Shown here piece after piece: positions 23,719 to 36,966 of a stretch of 64,000 nt of DNA; within the stretch, counting starts at the first letter, position 1, and each line of letters begins with the position of its first letter. The position numbers and the translations under genes were made by a program. The DNA comes from Dillenia suffruticosa (taxonomy: Eukaryota > Streptophyta > Magnoliopsida > Dilleniales > Dilleniaceae). The notes below the pieces were generated by a model that saw only the letters and a list, made by a program, of their open reading frames with translations, did no database searches and was not told the origin of the DNA. The stretch spans positions 8,458,001 to 8,522,000 of the forward strand of contig JAVTVX010000035.1 of the NCBI GenBank assembly GCA_033439265.1. Reading direction: 5' to 3'.

Positions 23719-25236
23719 CTTTATGCACGCTTTGGATTACAAAGAAAGGCAATTCCATAATAAATGAAAATTTTAAAGATCGATTATTATGCACCAAGAA
23801 TACAACCGCAACACATCAAAATAATAAGGTGAAGGCGTGACCTCTCTTGTGCAACATAATTGATATGTGCCTCGTGAAAGAATCAAACACACGTTGTCCA
23901 GATCAGGGCCATATCTGAAAATTCTGCACCACTTCTTTCTAATGATTTTTGGACCTAATAATTTGGCATATGCTCTAAAGTTTCACTTTCAAATCAAGCC
24001 AATTTTGCGCTGCGTTGTTCACGGGTAACAAATTTCTTCCGCTGCACATGAAATTTGTATGCACAACAGATCATTATGAAATCAGAGGCCCCCCTGTAAT
24101 TAAGAACGGAGAAAAAGAGAATCTTGACTTCTGTAGGTCCAAAATTAATATCCCTTCTGTCAATATGATATAGAAGAAAAACTTAATGGCAAACACCTGG
24201 ATTCAATCTTGGTAATTTGCAAATGGGAAAGTTTTCACTCATTCATTGAATAAACATAGAGGATTAAAATCTATCTGTTTGTGCAGTGTGTATGATTTAT
24301 AAATTGTAGTGCAGTTGATAAATTTACCTCAGAGAGAAAAAGAAAAGTGACAGGGATTCATGAGTTAGTCATAAGACACTTATGTTTCGAATCCTATTAA
24401 TATCACTAAATCAAACATGAAGATGAAACATGAAACATGTGCCCAAGTGTGCAACGACTTCAATTCGGCTTCGGCAATTCTCTCTCTCTCTCTCTCTCAT
24501 GCTCATGTCGCAGTCAAAGTGTATGGGTTTGCAGTATGGACAAAGGCTTTTGATGTGGTTTTTGCCTCAGCAACATTACATGTCATCACCCACCAACCTT
24601 GTCTTCCACATGGAGCGAAAAACCCATCTTTTTTTCTCGACTATAATTGGAAGAAAATTTTAGCTTTCAGAAAAAGTCTTACTTCTTATGGCACCACATT
24701 CAAGTTGCATTCAGACATAAACTCTCTCTCTCTCTCTCTCTGTGTGTCTCTCTATCTCTGTGAGACACGCACACACTTTGCACGCACACAAAAACTAGCA
24801 TTGGGATGGAAATGCACGCACGAAGGCACTAAGATTCATGGTACGAATCTTGATCATATGTGAGGGAGTTGAAACATTTCCCTCTTATGTCTCCATGGGA
24901 AAACAAAAACTTCTGTTGAAGAAGGGTAATGTGGATTATTGTAACTTCAAAAGGTAAACTAATTAAGCACTTATGCAATTTTTCTGCTCAGTAAAACAAA
25001 ACATATGAACAGAAAACTTCTACCTTTTAAATACCTTTAGTGAAAAAATGAAAATTAAACAAATAGAGATTTAAAAGATTATTTTTTCTAAAAATGAAAA
25101 GTTTATAAGAACTTCCATTTATAGTTCATTTCATATGTACATGCCTTGAACTATACCACATTTTTCTCTCCTGGTTGGAAAGACATGTAGTAGAAGTAGA
25201 AGAGTAGTTAACAAGAGCTGCAGATGACCTAAATTT
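23719..25236. other. Intergenic, no supported gene
   Basis: Contains two short (CT)n runs at 24479-24500 and 24722-24742. A 148-codon frame at 24417-24863 spans both runs and shows no family resemblance. Confidence 0.6.
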
Positions 25237-25815
25237 TTAAGACTTGGATGAAAACTCACTAGCATTAGCTAGACGCCGCATTACATCAACTTGAGCTCGA
25301 AGAGACATGATATAATCTAGGGTTTCTTCCAACAAAGAGTATTCATCCATGTAGTCTCCACCGGGGACCAGACTCCTCAACACTTGAGTTCTTTTCTTCA
25401 CCAATCTCTTCGCCATTAAACCGGCACGAACCCTTTGATCTTTTGTGATTTTTCTAGCTCTACACAATCCGCAACTCCTCAATACTCTCTTGCTTCTAAC
25501 TCTCTTGCTGCACATGATTGAGGTTGTTGTTGAACCTATATTTTGCTTCTCATCGTATTGTGAACCCAACATGTTCTTTAGAAGAGTCCTATTGTTGTCA
25601 TCTTTGGAAGCATTTTGGATGACTGCACGACTCCAACGAGTTGTTCCATTTTTAATAGAAGCCATAGCTACATCTGCAGATAACTTTATAGCTTTCTTTC
25701 TTTCCAAAATGCTCATCTCCTTTTTGGAAGTGCTACTGCTACTACTACTAAATGCTTTTAAACCCTTTAGCCATTTCTTCAGAAATTCTTTCTTGATTGA
25801 ACCAGGAGGAGGCAT
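25237..25815 (-). CDS. Atypical bHLH protein, IBH1-like (ILI/IBH/IBL type)
   Basis: Non-DNA-binding HLH factors of this type sequester growth-promoting bHLH partners in brassinosteroid and elongation control (family knowledge). The 192-residue frame starts MPPPGSIKKEFLKKWLKGL and has a Ser run at about residues 23-30, the conserved amphipathic N-terminal block of IBH1-like proteins (AIKLSADVAMASI, TRWSRAVI), and a C-terminal HLH. Helix 1 is KRLVKKRTQVLRSLVPGG, loop DYMDEY, helix 2 SLLEETLDYIMSLRAQVDVM. The HER residues needed for E-box contact are absent. An intron at 26040-25817 (donor GTATGT, acceptor TTTTTTCCAG) ends one base before this ATG. Spliced to the upstream ATGAG at 26045-26041 it would add Met-Arg in frame, so the true start may be 26045. 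Closest remembered relative is IBL1; I do not assign the symbol. Confidence 0.92.
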   Translation of the reverse strand: MPPPGSIKKEFLKKWLKGLKAFSSSSSSTSKKEMSILERKKAIKLSADVAMASIKNGTTRWSRAVIQNASKDDNNRTLLKNMLGSQYDEKQNIGSTTTSIMCSKRVRSKRVLRSCGLCRARKITKDQRVRAGLMAKRLVKKRTQVLRSLVPGGDYMDEYSLLEETLDYIMSLRAQVDVMRRLANASEFSSKS

Positions 25816-25816
25816 T

Positions 25817-26040
25817 CTGGAAAAAAAAGGGACAAAAATTAACAAAAATAAATTTATCAGAGTTGAATTTAAATTACCAAAATAAGATAGTGAATGTCAT
25901 AAAAAAGGTAAAGCTTAGTGAAGAAAGAGGAATGGAGGGATAAATAAAAATCCTTTTACTTTGTAAGAGAACGGCTTGAGCAATTAATGAGTTGATGTTT
26001 GAGAGAACATGTTGTCTATAGGTGTGGGAAGTATACATAC
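25817..26040 (-). other. Leader intron of the IBH1-like gene
   Basis: Donor ATGAG|GTATGT at 26041/26040; acceptor after a T-rich tract, TTTTTTTTCCAG, at 25817. The upstream exon (26041 to about 26230) contains at least three further ATGs and a (CT)13 run, so upstream frames could limit translation. Confidence 0.75.
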
Positions 26041-26166
26041 CTCATGAAATTTCAGGGATTGGACTAGAAGAAGCAAATCATGGGAAATTTGAGACGACAC
26101 AAAACAATTGAGTTTTGAGAGAGAAGTTCAAGTGATCTGGAAAGACATATGAAGTGACAAGAAGGT

Positions 26167-26192
26167 TGAGAGAGAGAGAGAGAGAGAGAGAG
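26167..26192. repeat. (GA)13 microsatellite in the IBH1-like leader
   Basis: Reads (CT)n on the transcript strand inside the presumed 5' leader exon. Confidence 0.9.
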
Positions 26193-28117
26193 GAATGAGA
26201 GGCATAAGAATGTGAAGAAACTCCATTTATTTGCTCAAAGGAAGGAGTGGTGGGCCAATGGAAGAAAGACACAGAACATGCATGCACATGGTGACCAAGG
26301 CCCACCACCAGAAACCCTAGTCTTAATTGAAAATTTTCATAAAAAAAATATAAATTTTATGCAAAAGCCACGAATAATTTCTTTATTTTAGATTTATTGT
26401 AAAATAATTTTTAAAATTTTAATACAGTTAATTATTGTACAAAACTTTTAAAACACAGATCTCATTGTACCCCTTAAAGATTCCGTATACTAACTCCCTT
26501 TTCCTCTTTCTCCCCTCTTAAGAAGAAGTTCATGAAATTTTTGGCAGTAAATAATAAAGTTTTTAAACCATTTTAGATTTGAATTTCTCTATAAATTGTC
26601 TGATGGTACTCTTTCACCTACTTTAACTTTTCAACCCAAATTTTCATAAATATTCTATGTTTAAATGAATGCTGCCCTTTTCTTTTCTCTCGTGTTTCCT
26701 TTCTCTCAATAGATTGCGTTAGAAAGAACATAGAAGGTGTCTTGCATGCCTACTTATTTAAGTAGAGAGAATGGTAATTTCATCAACTTATCGGTTTGAT
26801 TTACTTTTAATTTAAAAATTTTTAAGATAGTTGACTGGAATAAGAGTTCAAGATTTATTAAAAAAAATATATATTCTTAAAGTTAATGAGATTATATATG
26901 ACCCTTCTTTTCTAATACGAGTAATGGGTCTCTCAATGTTGTGCAAACCTTAGCATTTGTAGCATTTTATGAATACTCACCCGAAACCTCGAAATAACAA
27001 CACCCACAAATGCATCTTCTCCTTCTTCTTCCTCATCTTCTTTGAGAAACGCATAAATGCTATTTATCCTAAGTAATTATCTGACATTGCAACATATATT
27101 GTCCACTATTCATAAGACTCCTAAACTCATAGACATTGTTTTAGAAGAAAAAGCAAAAACAATTATATCTCATAAAGATCATTAATTTTATATGATGATA
27201 GGGTAGCGCAGAAAAATGAGTTTAGACAGTTACACATGAAAACCTGTTATCGGTATGTAAGTGCTTACATCAAGTTTTATTAAGACATTTTAGAATCAAA
27301 GGTTATTTACATCATTTCAAAAGTTAATATATGGAAAAAGGGGTGGGTGCACTATTATTTGATTCAGCCATGTAAGAAAAAAAAAATGATGTTACATTTT
27401 TTCTGTTGATTTGCCGGCGGTTCTTTTGTTACAATTGTTGGCTGTACATACGTTAGCATTTCTTGGAAATGGAACAAATTGAAAATTTTGAATATACTTA
27501 AAGGTTAAAAAATGAAATTAAATTTTCTGTCTTCGTTTCGGTTCTCGAATTCTTTGAGCAAGACATGAAAATTTGAATTATTTTTATTACATAAACGAAA
27601 ATAATTTTTTATTTTATCTTTCTCTCTAAATTAAACATAATATTTTCTCGGTCTTATCCATTCCTTTTGTGTTATATACCATTTTAAATGATTACCTTAC
27701 AAAGTATATAGAGCGATATCTACAACACAGAAAAATTTGGCTTCTCGAGACTTAGGTATGCCCAATTTCACCTGCAAGTGATTTCGTGAGTTGACCTCTC
27801 AGAGATTATATTTATTATGGTATTTCTTCAAAGGAAAATCTATACACAAACTGTTCTAAAAAAAAAAACCCGTGTCCCAGGAGTTCTCATGCGCCAAATG
27901 ATGTATAACAAGGAGACATTTTTTTTCCCACATCCAAAATGATCGAACGAGAGGTCTGCATAACCAACTGTTACTTTGACCATTTTCTGAAATGAAAATT
28001 TTACCTTAGTTAATTAAATTCAATCCAATCAAAACCTAATTTTTGATTGGATGAGATGGTTAAACATTAGATTTGACTTAAAGAAAAACTCAAAGGAACA
28101 TAAAGAGAGGTGCCTTA

Positions 28118-28149
<32 letters not shown>

Positions 28150-28155
28150 CTCTCT
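28118..28155. repeat. Compound C15-(AC)n-(TC)n microsatellite
   Basis: Fifteen C in a row pass directly into ACACAC and then TCTCTC. Confidence 0.9.
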
Positions 28156-28639
28156 TGTTTGAACTAATGAAATGGGAGAATCAAATCCCCAATCTTAAAT
28201 GATAAAGAAGAGAAAAGAGGGAGAATTGAACCTTCCACTTATCGATTGAAAGGAGAAAACGGTATATTTAAAATACAAAAATTGATGCTAATTGACTGTC
28301 TTTTTACTTTTGAAATAGATTTTATTTATTACAAGCAAATTTAAAATATGGTACCCAAATGAATAAATAAGCGAGTACTTGTAAAAGATTGAAATGCATT
28401 CCCAGTAAAGGATCATTATCTTATCTTTCTCCTATTTGTTTGGGCTCTCTTGGCTTTCTCTGTGAGCAAAATCCTTTTCTTTTATCTTGGATTTATTTGA
28501 TTATATTTTTGGGTGTTGGCATTGCAATATGAAAGTCAAAGAAGAAACATTTGTTACTGCAGATTTTTAATGTGTGATGATTTAGAAATAAAAATAAGAT
28601 GAAAAAAATATGTATTAATAGTTTGGATTTTTTTTGTGG

Positions 28640-28641
<2 letters not shown>

Positions 28642-28674
<33 letters not shown>
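28642..28674. repeat. (GA)n microsatellite
   Basis: About 16 GA units in intergenic sequence. Confidence 0.9.
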
Positions 28675-28676
<2 letters not shown>

Positions 28677-29405
28677 TCTGTGTGGAAAGTGTGGGCTAGC
28701 GCTAAATGCTAAAATCACGGATGTTATTTGCACACTTTCATGTTAATTTGGTGAAGCAGGAGCCGCACGTAGGTTGTTGATGGTTTTCTAGAAGTACATT
28801 AAATTTCTCCCCCACTCTTACATTGTTAATTGTGTCATGTCTGGTGCTTCTGCAGTTTTGTTCGACTTGAAAAGTAGGCTTGTACAAATTCTATAATTTA
28901 ATCTCAATTTTTTATTATAAAATATTTATTTAACGAGTTTTAAATTTAAACTCAACATTTTTATTTTTATTGGGTCAAATTTAAACAAATCTTTTTTATA
29001 TTTAGAAAAATCATGAGTCAAACCGTGTTCAAATAAGATTTTCAAAAATAAAAACATATTAAAATTAAATTACTCAAATTGTTTTATAAGTTCAGATTCA
29101 AAATTTAAATAAAAATTTTAATTTCTATGGGACTATTCTCAAAACAAGTATCTAAATAATTACCTAAATATGGTGTGATATGCAAATTATGAGCTCATTA
29201 CGGCCCAAAATGCATTAAAATTAAGGACAGAGCCCCTTTTGTGCGACATTGCATAATGTTACAAAAATCTCAATTTGGATAATATATATTATCCAGGTGT
29301 AAAATATCCTTAATTTTTATCAAATATCATGTGACAACCTCTACTGTGCATAATAAAATATTATATTATCAAATATCATATAATTTTTTATCTAAAATGA
29401 GAGGG

Positions 29406-29635
29406 AGAGAGGACATTCCACCGACGCTTCGTTGGTATAATGGGAAAAACACTAACATTTCATACTAAAAATCGAAGATTCGAATTTTAGTAATGGTAAA
29501 AACGATATTAGGAGAGTTCTCTCTTGATTTGGATCTAATAATAATTCGATCAATTTGTCAGAGTAAAGATTTGAGTACTCAATAATAAACCAGATCTAAG
29601 GGACAAAAAAAAAAAAACAGAGAGAGGGCATTCCA
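29406..29635 (+). mobile_element. SINE with 16-bp target-site duplication
   Basis: AGAGAGGACATTCCAC at 29406-29421 and AGAGAGGGCATTCCAC at 29620-29635 match at 15 of 16 positions. The insert starts with a tRNA-like A box (GCTTCGTTGGTATAATGG), has a B box (AGATTCGAATTTT), a middle section (ACGATATTAGGAGAG) shared with the SINE at 3.4 kb, and a poly(A) tail at 29605-29616. Confidence 0.85.
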
Positions 29636-29938
29636 CTGGACTAAAAGATTAAACTTGACATCTGTAACGGGGGAGTTTATCTAAAAAAGTTGTGACCAAC
29701 GAGAGATAAGGGAATATTGATTAACTAAGACAAGAAGGAAGGAATTGGCATTTGGCAGGATCCGGAAAACACGGTGATGCTTGAGATTGATGAGAGAGAT
29801 GGAATCTAAGAAAAAATAAAATAAAATAAAATTTCTTTCGAAGAGGTATAGTGTTTGGCACTTCGGCTTTGGCAAAGGGAAAGGAAAAGGAAATATCCCC
29901 CACATGGTCTTCACATGGGGTTTTTCAATAAAGTATGG

Positions 29939-29940
<2 letters not shown>

Positions 29941-29979
<39 letters not shown>
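29941..29979. repeat. (CT)19 microsatellite
   Basis: Perfect CT run followed by short ACACAG units. Confidence 0.95.
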
Positions 29980-29981
<2 letters not shown>

Positions 29982-30460
29982 AGACACACAGACACACTCA
30001 CAATCTCACTTCTATTCAAATAAGATGGTATTTCGTTAATTACTTTTAAAATATTCATTAATAGATTTCGTATATAATTATTATTTGCTCAGATGATTCA
30101 ACATTACACTACACGGAATGAATCAATAAAGAAAGTGAGCTGACAAGTATTGGAGTGAGTGGTCATGGAGCGGCACGAGTTGAATATGACTCGGTAGAAA
30201 TACCTTTGAGGGAATGTATTTTTAATATGACTCTGTGTGAATATGACTAGAAAGAGAGCTGACTCGTTGAATATTCACAAAATCAGGGAAGCAATTCTTG
30301 CCACCTGCGCATGCTTCCATTTAGTTGGCTTTAGATTCATCTGCTCTTTTCTTTCCCTCATCTCTTGGCTATTAATTGTCTCTGTCTTTTTCAAAGCACT
30401 CTCTTTTCCATCTTCAACCCTCACAGACAACTCCCCCTTCCCATTTGAAGGACACTCATC

Positions 30461-30481
30461 CACACACACACACACACACAC

Positions 30482-30521
<40 letters not shown>
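30461..30521. repeat. (CA)n(CT)n compound microsatellite
   Basis: About 11 CA units followed by about 19 CT units. Confidence 0.95.
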
Positions 30522-30523
<2 letters not shown>

Positions 30524-30559
30524 TACGTGTTTTTTGCACGTTCATACGTACGAGATCTA

Positions 30560-33500
30560 AAAGAACTGTAGAATAAAAGAAAAGAAATATAATTTCGAAG
30601 ACTTGGTATCCAAAAGTATTAAGTTAAATATACTTTGTAATCAAGTCTTCTTTGAAAAAATTGATAACTGAAATTAGATCTGATCTTTTAATATAAAAAA
30701 TTATAAATATAATAATAATAATTTAAATTACACTCATCATTATATTTTTGTTAAAAATTATTTATTTTAATTAAAAATATTATTTATAATATAAAATAAA
30801 AATAAAATTTAATTAAGACAAGTTGATCCCACAAGATAACCATATTATTAAAGTGGCACGATGGTCTTTAAGACTATTTTAACTTTTAAGAGTCACACGG
30901 CAAAACTTCTGACCTGCACATAGTATCTCTCTCTCTCTTGAGTGAGTACAAGAGATTAGGTTAAGGTTAAATTTGTGGTACCCACTTAGAGAACCATAAA
31001 AAATTAAATTAAATTAAAATTCTTCTAAATGTGCACGAAGAACAAAATTTCAAAAGGGTTCTGAATAGTTTTAGTGGTGGAGGATCACAGTGTCCTATTC
31101 AAATCATTGAAAATCAAATTGGCTTCTTGGAGTAAACTTTTGTTTGGCATCGCTATAGTTAGATTTGAAAGTTTAGAAGGAAATGCCATTACCATCACTT
31201 TTTCGTCCTATTGTTTCATCAGATCGTTACTTAAATCCTCGTGGCTTTGTAACTGCCCCTTGCCCTATTTGCTTTTAATTCTATTATTTTACTCTCTTTG
31301 ATATCACTTTTAAGTCCTCCGGTTTGCTCCGTTAAATCATTAATTCATACCTCATAGAAACATATCAATCTCCGACTGTAGGGTAGGATTTTAGATCTTT
31401 TAATCAATATCTTAAATTCTAATATTAAAAATGAAAAGACAAGAATTAATAAAATCAATTCCATAACAACTCTCATAATACTCAATCGGATTAGTCAAAA
31501 TAAATCAGATATCAAAAAAAAAAAAACCCTTATACAAACACCAAAATTAGAGAGTGAAATGTAAGTGGGAGCAAAAACGCTTAAGAAACATGTACTTGAG
31601 AGCAAAAATGCAGTAAATATAGCATGTGAAGTTGTCTAATACATGTACTTGAGGGCAAAAAAGCTTAACCGACAAGAAAAGGGTAGGTCTGTGCCAAAAA
31701 AAAAAAACAAAGAAAAAGGTAGGCCTCAAAACCAAGTGAGGGCACAGCACGGGCCTTGCTGGTCACTTAGCACCATAAGTCCAACCAACCCCTCTTCTCT
31801 TCTCCGCCCGCAATTTGCGCTCACTTTCTGCTCTTGACTGCCCTTGCCGACGTGGGTTCCAGTCTGCTACCAAAATTGTGTCCACATCAAACTGACATCT
31901 TTATTTTTCTTTGAATATTATAATTTATAATGCTTCTTTTCTTTCTTTAATTTTAAAATAGTTGAGATACAGAATAAGTTTGACCGCAATGTTCAAGATT
32001 TTAGTTTTTAAGCTTAACCAAACCTTATAAAATCGAATTAAAATTATAAGAATAGTTTTAATTCAGTTTCGGAATCAGAACCTTTATATCCATGGTTCGG
32101 TTTTAATTTTTAACTCTTAAAATTAAAATCAGAATTAAAACTTTTAAAGAATCATATACCCGATACTAAAAATTGAACCACCGTTCAATCATAAAAAACT
32201 TATAAAAAATTATAAAGTCGTGAAAAAAATCATAAAATTTTATAATCGAACCAACAATTAAAATTATTCAACTTTACAAGTAGAATTGTAACCATAGTCT
32301 AGGTTTTGCATTTCGGTTTGCTTTTTCTTTTTGATAGTTTGGTTCAAAATGTTACTTGTCCATAAATTTTTAAAACTCTTGTGACTGTAAATTCTTTTTT
32401 TTTTCTTTTAGGTATGTAAATCGAGCCTGAAGAGAAATACTACTGTTCTTTAATAAATTTTTGCGGATGCTTTAAATGTGCTACCAAAACTATTTTCACA
32501 TTTTTGGAATCGATTTTTTTTAAAAAGTTTTTTTTTTTCATTTCTTGGAAAATGTTTTTAGTGACAAAACTTTTGCTTTATTTTTATATTTTACCATCTC
32601 TCATTTTTTTTTGCAGATAAGAGGACTTCTGTTCATATGGGGGGTCATTTGATAAAAACCTTATCCCCTCTGCGACCCTCTATATGGATAAATCATTTTA
32701 TTTGCAATATTTTTTACTATGAAAATAACTTTTCATAAGATAAATTTTCTTAAAAAGATAATAAAAAATATCTTTATAAACCAGCGCAGAATAACCATAC
32801 TAATAAACTTTAGTCAATACGGTACAAATGGCTGCCGGAGAGGAGCCCAATAATCAATAGAAGTAGTAATCCAAACGCCCAAAGCAACTTGCTCATAAAA
32901 ATGAGGATCCGAATGTCTTTTTCATTTTTTCCTCTCCTTTTGGCGGTCATTCTCAAGAGAAACACTCTCCAAATTTCAAGAGATTATACAAAAGAAAACA
33001 ACAAATTATTTTTATGCATTATAGTCTTTTCTTATATGTAAGATAGAAAGTCAATGAAAGTTGAGCCCACTGTACCTCTCACTACATTAAAATTTTTCAA
33101 ATCTCACCTATGGGTATACAATGGTACAGCAAACGTCAAGTACCTCGCAGGCCTGCACCACCATATGAGAGCGCTACGCTAGGAGAAAAAGATTAAAGAA
33201 CACAAAAAAACAAAAACAAAAGCAAATAAAATACCCCCTTTCTGAATCCATTACAAAATATGTACTTTCTCCCTTTTAACCAGGGTCCTTTCACCAAACA
33301 CGGCAAAGCCCTAGTCCCTAGTCTTAGCTCACGTGATATTCTTACTTTATTACATGTGAAAATTTTCCGGAATTGGAAAATTTATCCTATTAAAATTTGT
33401 GATATAATAAGTTTTTTCAAAAAAAAAAAAAAAAGGATTGCATCTATAAACTTTCTTAAATAAAATTTAAATTTATTTATAATTATTTCATTCAAAAGTT

Positions 33501-36500
33501 TTTGAGTAAAAAAAAAGACAATGTTTAGTATGATTTATGTGCTATAATGTGCGGTCCATAAGTTTACCTGAATAATATTTGAATGGTTATTACTATCATT
33601 ATCTTCAAAAAAAATTTTGTGCCAATATTACATTTTTTTAGCAATCAAATATTTTGTAATATCATTTTATTTAAATACATGATTAATATATATGGGTGAC
33701 CGATTCCTTCGAATATCTAACACAAAACCTAGGTCTCAAGAGAATTGCTTGGAACTTGCACAAAAATTTGCCAGCAATATCATTTTGCTTCGAATTTAAT
33801 ATATATTATACATTTGAAAATTATTAAATAGCATTTGTATGTATATTAGACTGAGGCTGGATGTCATTTATAACATGCTCTTCTTTAGTAAATAATAAAT
33901 TTAATTTTTATATTTATTATCATAGGAATCATTTTACATCCATTTTTAGAGAGGTTTATAACTTTTTTTATGCATTTTTAACTTTTATTAAGAAATATTA
34001 TAAATAAAATTGAGGTAAAAATATTTAGCAAAGAAGATGAGAAAGCTTCTCAGCCATCACCTGTATACTTAGCTACTGCTATTTGCCTCCTGACCCGACA
34101 AAATTGGCTGGAGTTTGTAAGAAGCCAAACCGACGTTAATCTAATAATCTTGTCTTTTAAATATATAAATTTTTTGTTTTCTATTATTTATTTATTTTTT
34201 CTAGCTAAGGTACCAAAATTAATAATATATTCTTTGTCGGTTGAAGCCGCCCGATGGCCGACGCTGGTCCTCCAATCCACCGCATGTTTGGTGAAATAGA
34301 CTATCACTATTATTCAATTATTAATTTCTAGTTATCCCTTTTTTTTTTTTCACGTCTAGCCGTCTACTGATCCTATGTAACATTGGTAGCACCAAACTAA
34401 GTCAAGGTTTGGAAACATGCTAATCAACAATTAAGTACGGATCTTTTTGTTTTTGTTTTATATTAAATATTTATTAGCTTGTCTTTCATGCTCTCTAAAA
34501 TCCTAAATCTATCAGGTGATTACAAAAGTAATTGTATTAATTTGATCACAATTAAGTAGAACCGTCAACCACAAGATGGTTGCATAATGGGGTGTTATAA
34601 GACTCCCGTGATACTATCCGATCAAAACTTGACTAGAACTTAATTTTGTTTTGTTTTTTCTTTTTGATATTTATTAGCTTGTGTTTCACACTCTCCAAAA
34701 TTCTAAATCTACCTGGTGATTACAAAATAATTATATTAATTTTGTCACAATTAAGTAGAATCGTCAACGAAGAGATGATTGCACATAGGGGTGTTATAAG
34801 ACTCTCGTGACACTATCAGATCAAATCTCGACTCAATCTCAGTCAAAACGAGCTCAAGCTCGGGTAGTTCGGCATTGAGTCCAACTGTGTCAAGTTTGAA
34901 TACTCATCGAGTTATTTGAAATTGATTAATAATATCTTTTTTAAATAATTTTTATATGTGAAATTATATTTATAGACATATTTTTTTGAATATATTATTC
35001 GACACTATCTAATTTGACTCGAGTGTTATAACACTCTCAATTACATATTACATAACAAAAATTCTTAGATTTACAAAAAAAGAAAGAAATTGTTGCCAAA
35101 ATATGATGTAAAATAATCTAATAGAACATATACTTCTTTTTAAATAAAACCCACAAATTATTATTATATTAGAAATTTTTTGAGTTTAGAAAAACAGTTT
35201 GGACAACATGATTTTATTAGTGCACATAATTTGTATGTTGTTTAACATATTAAATGTAATTTATTAGTGTAAACAAGAAGAGTGGTAGGATAAAATTTTT
35301 TAACATTATAATGAAAAATCGTTTTCCACTAATTGATGAGAATAAAAATTGTAATTGTCTACATCAATCATGATATTGCAATTCTTGCATAATACTATTT
35401 GAAACGATTAAGTTCTCTAAAAATTTCAATTCACGAAATAGAGTAGTAGGTATATGTTTATTATTTCCACATGAAGGACTGGTTGACAAGCAAATGACTT
35501 GTGAATTACAAAAAAAAAAAAAAAAAAAAAACCCCAATCGACATGTTTGATGTGTTTACCGTGTTGTGGAAGATGCCAATTGCAATTAATAGAAGAAACA
35601 TTGATTTTCTTTGTCAAATTTAACACCGAAAATAGGTGGGATTTGTACGTGCTTGTCACGTTCTTTGTATGAGAATCACACATTTGACATGAGATTTGGG
35701 AATTGAGTGGAGAGAGAGAGAGAGAGAATGCGAGAAAATAGGTGGCGTCTTCAGCGGAGGGAGAGGAGAGGAGAGGAGGCTGATGTGCGTTCGTGCGAAA
35801 ATACGTATACAAACAAAGAAAAAGGCAAGGAAGGAGTAAACACAAACCCAAACGCATGTGCTCACATGCATGGACCCTTCTCTGTCCCAACAAAGTTTGA
35901 CACTGCTACACCCTTCAATGATTAGGGGTATCCCAAGACACGGCCCCCACCTTTTCTTATACACATAGTCCAGACCCCCTTCTCACCTAAAGTAGAGAAC
36001 TAGCCTCTGCTCTCCAACAATGCCAACCTTGGGATTGCTTTCTCCTTTATTACATGTTTTTGTTTTCCCCCACTTCTTTATTTATTTGCATTTTATTATT
36101 ATTATTATTATTTTTGGTGTGTATTATGCGTGCCAATGAAATAATGTTTTGTATTGGTATGGGGTACAAGAAAATCGGACTGCCCAATTAAGTCCTTTCA
36201 CTTTTATGTAGATTTCAATTTCCCATCTCAATAACTAATTTTAAAGTAAATCAAAATTCTTTAATCTAATTATAAACATATATGAATATGTTACTCATAC
36301 GTGTTGGGGTGTTAGAATTCCATCTATCAAAGTATGGTATAATCTCAAAACTCTTCACTTTAATAATTAATATCGAAGATTGATCAAAATTTTATAATAC
36401 TTACAAATGTCTAACTGCTTAATTGGCAAGAGATATCTGCACCTTCTAATCAGTATTATACCCCTAGATTTCTAACCACATGCTTTAAGTCCCTTGGTAA

Positions 36501-36770
36501 TACTAGTAAAATTTAGAATACAAATTACCTTTTGAAAAATTAACTGCACACTCATTACCCTTAGGCATACACAGGGGTATTGTTTGTTTGGGGGGGGGGG
36601 AATCTTGGTTGTGGATACCATTGTGATCTTGGTCCCATTTTTTGTGACTCACGAAGCAGCTATTTCAAATTTTTGATTGGTAATATACATTGGTTTTTCT
36701 CTTCAGAAATCTTACATTACATGTTGCAAAGTGAAGTCTCACAAAGAATTGAATAAAAATAAAAAGTGAA
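30560..36770. other. Intergenic, no supported gene
   Basis: AT-rich with no convincing exon. It includes a SINE-tail-like stretch with an A-run at 31478-31525, a 200-bp tandem duplication at 34467-34845 and a poly(A) run at 35510-35531. A 155-codon frame at 35426-35893 on minus crosses that run and is not supported. Confidence 0.6.
34467..34845. repeat. Tandem duplication, period 200 bp
   Basis: ATATTTATTAGCTTGT occurs at 34467 and 34667. Most of the following 170 bp is shared, including GGGGTGTTATAAGACTC and CACAATTAAGTAGAA. The copies differ at many positions, so the event is not recent. Confidence 0.85.
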
Positions 36771-36772
36771 TC

Positions 36773-36966
36773 AGAATAATCGTATCAAATTCCTTTTGGT
36801 TGAGTGATCGGGTGTTCTACTCTTTTAACTAAAGTTCTTGAGTTCAAATTTTGATAATAACAAAAAAAGATTTGGAAGAGTTAATCCCTAAAATAGATAT
36901 CAAAATGTTCGAACCGGATTAATCAGGTAAAATTTGGATATCGGTGATAAAAACTAGAAAAATCGT
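36773..36966 (+). mobile_element. Probable SINE
   Basis: tRNA-like head (TTTTGGTTGAGTGATCGGG, then GAGTTCAAATTTTG) and the family tail GGATTAATCAGGTAAAATTT plus GGATATCGGTGATAAAAA. A possible 11-bp target duplication, AGAATAATCGT at 36773-36783 and AGAAAAATCGT at 36956-36966, has one mismatch. The A tail is short. Confidence 0.6.

Larger units (their letters stand above)
26330..29405. other. Intergenic, no supported gene
   Basis: AT-rich DNA with a compound microsatellite at 28118-28155 (C15, then AC, then TC) and a (GA)n run at 28642-28674. No frame resembles a known protein. Confidence 0.6.

Noticed and set aside
24417..24863. 148-codon plus-strand frame
   Set aside because: Crosses two CT microsatellites, and the remainder resembles nothing known; no supporting exon structure.
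35426..35893. 155-codon minus-strand frame with hydrophobic start
   Set aside because: Contains a translated poly(T) run and a GA microsatellite; the hydrophobic stretch comes from low-complexity DNA.
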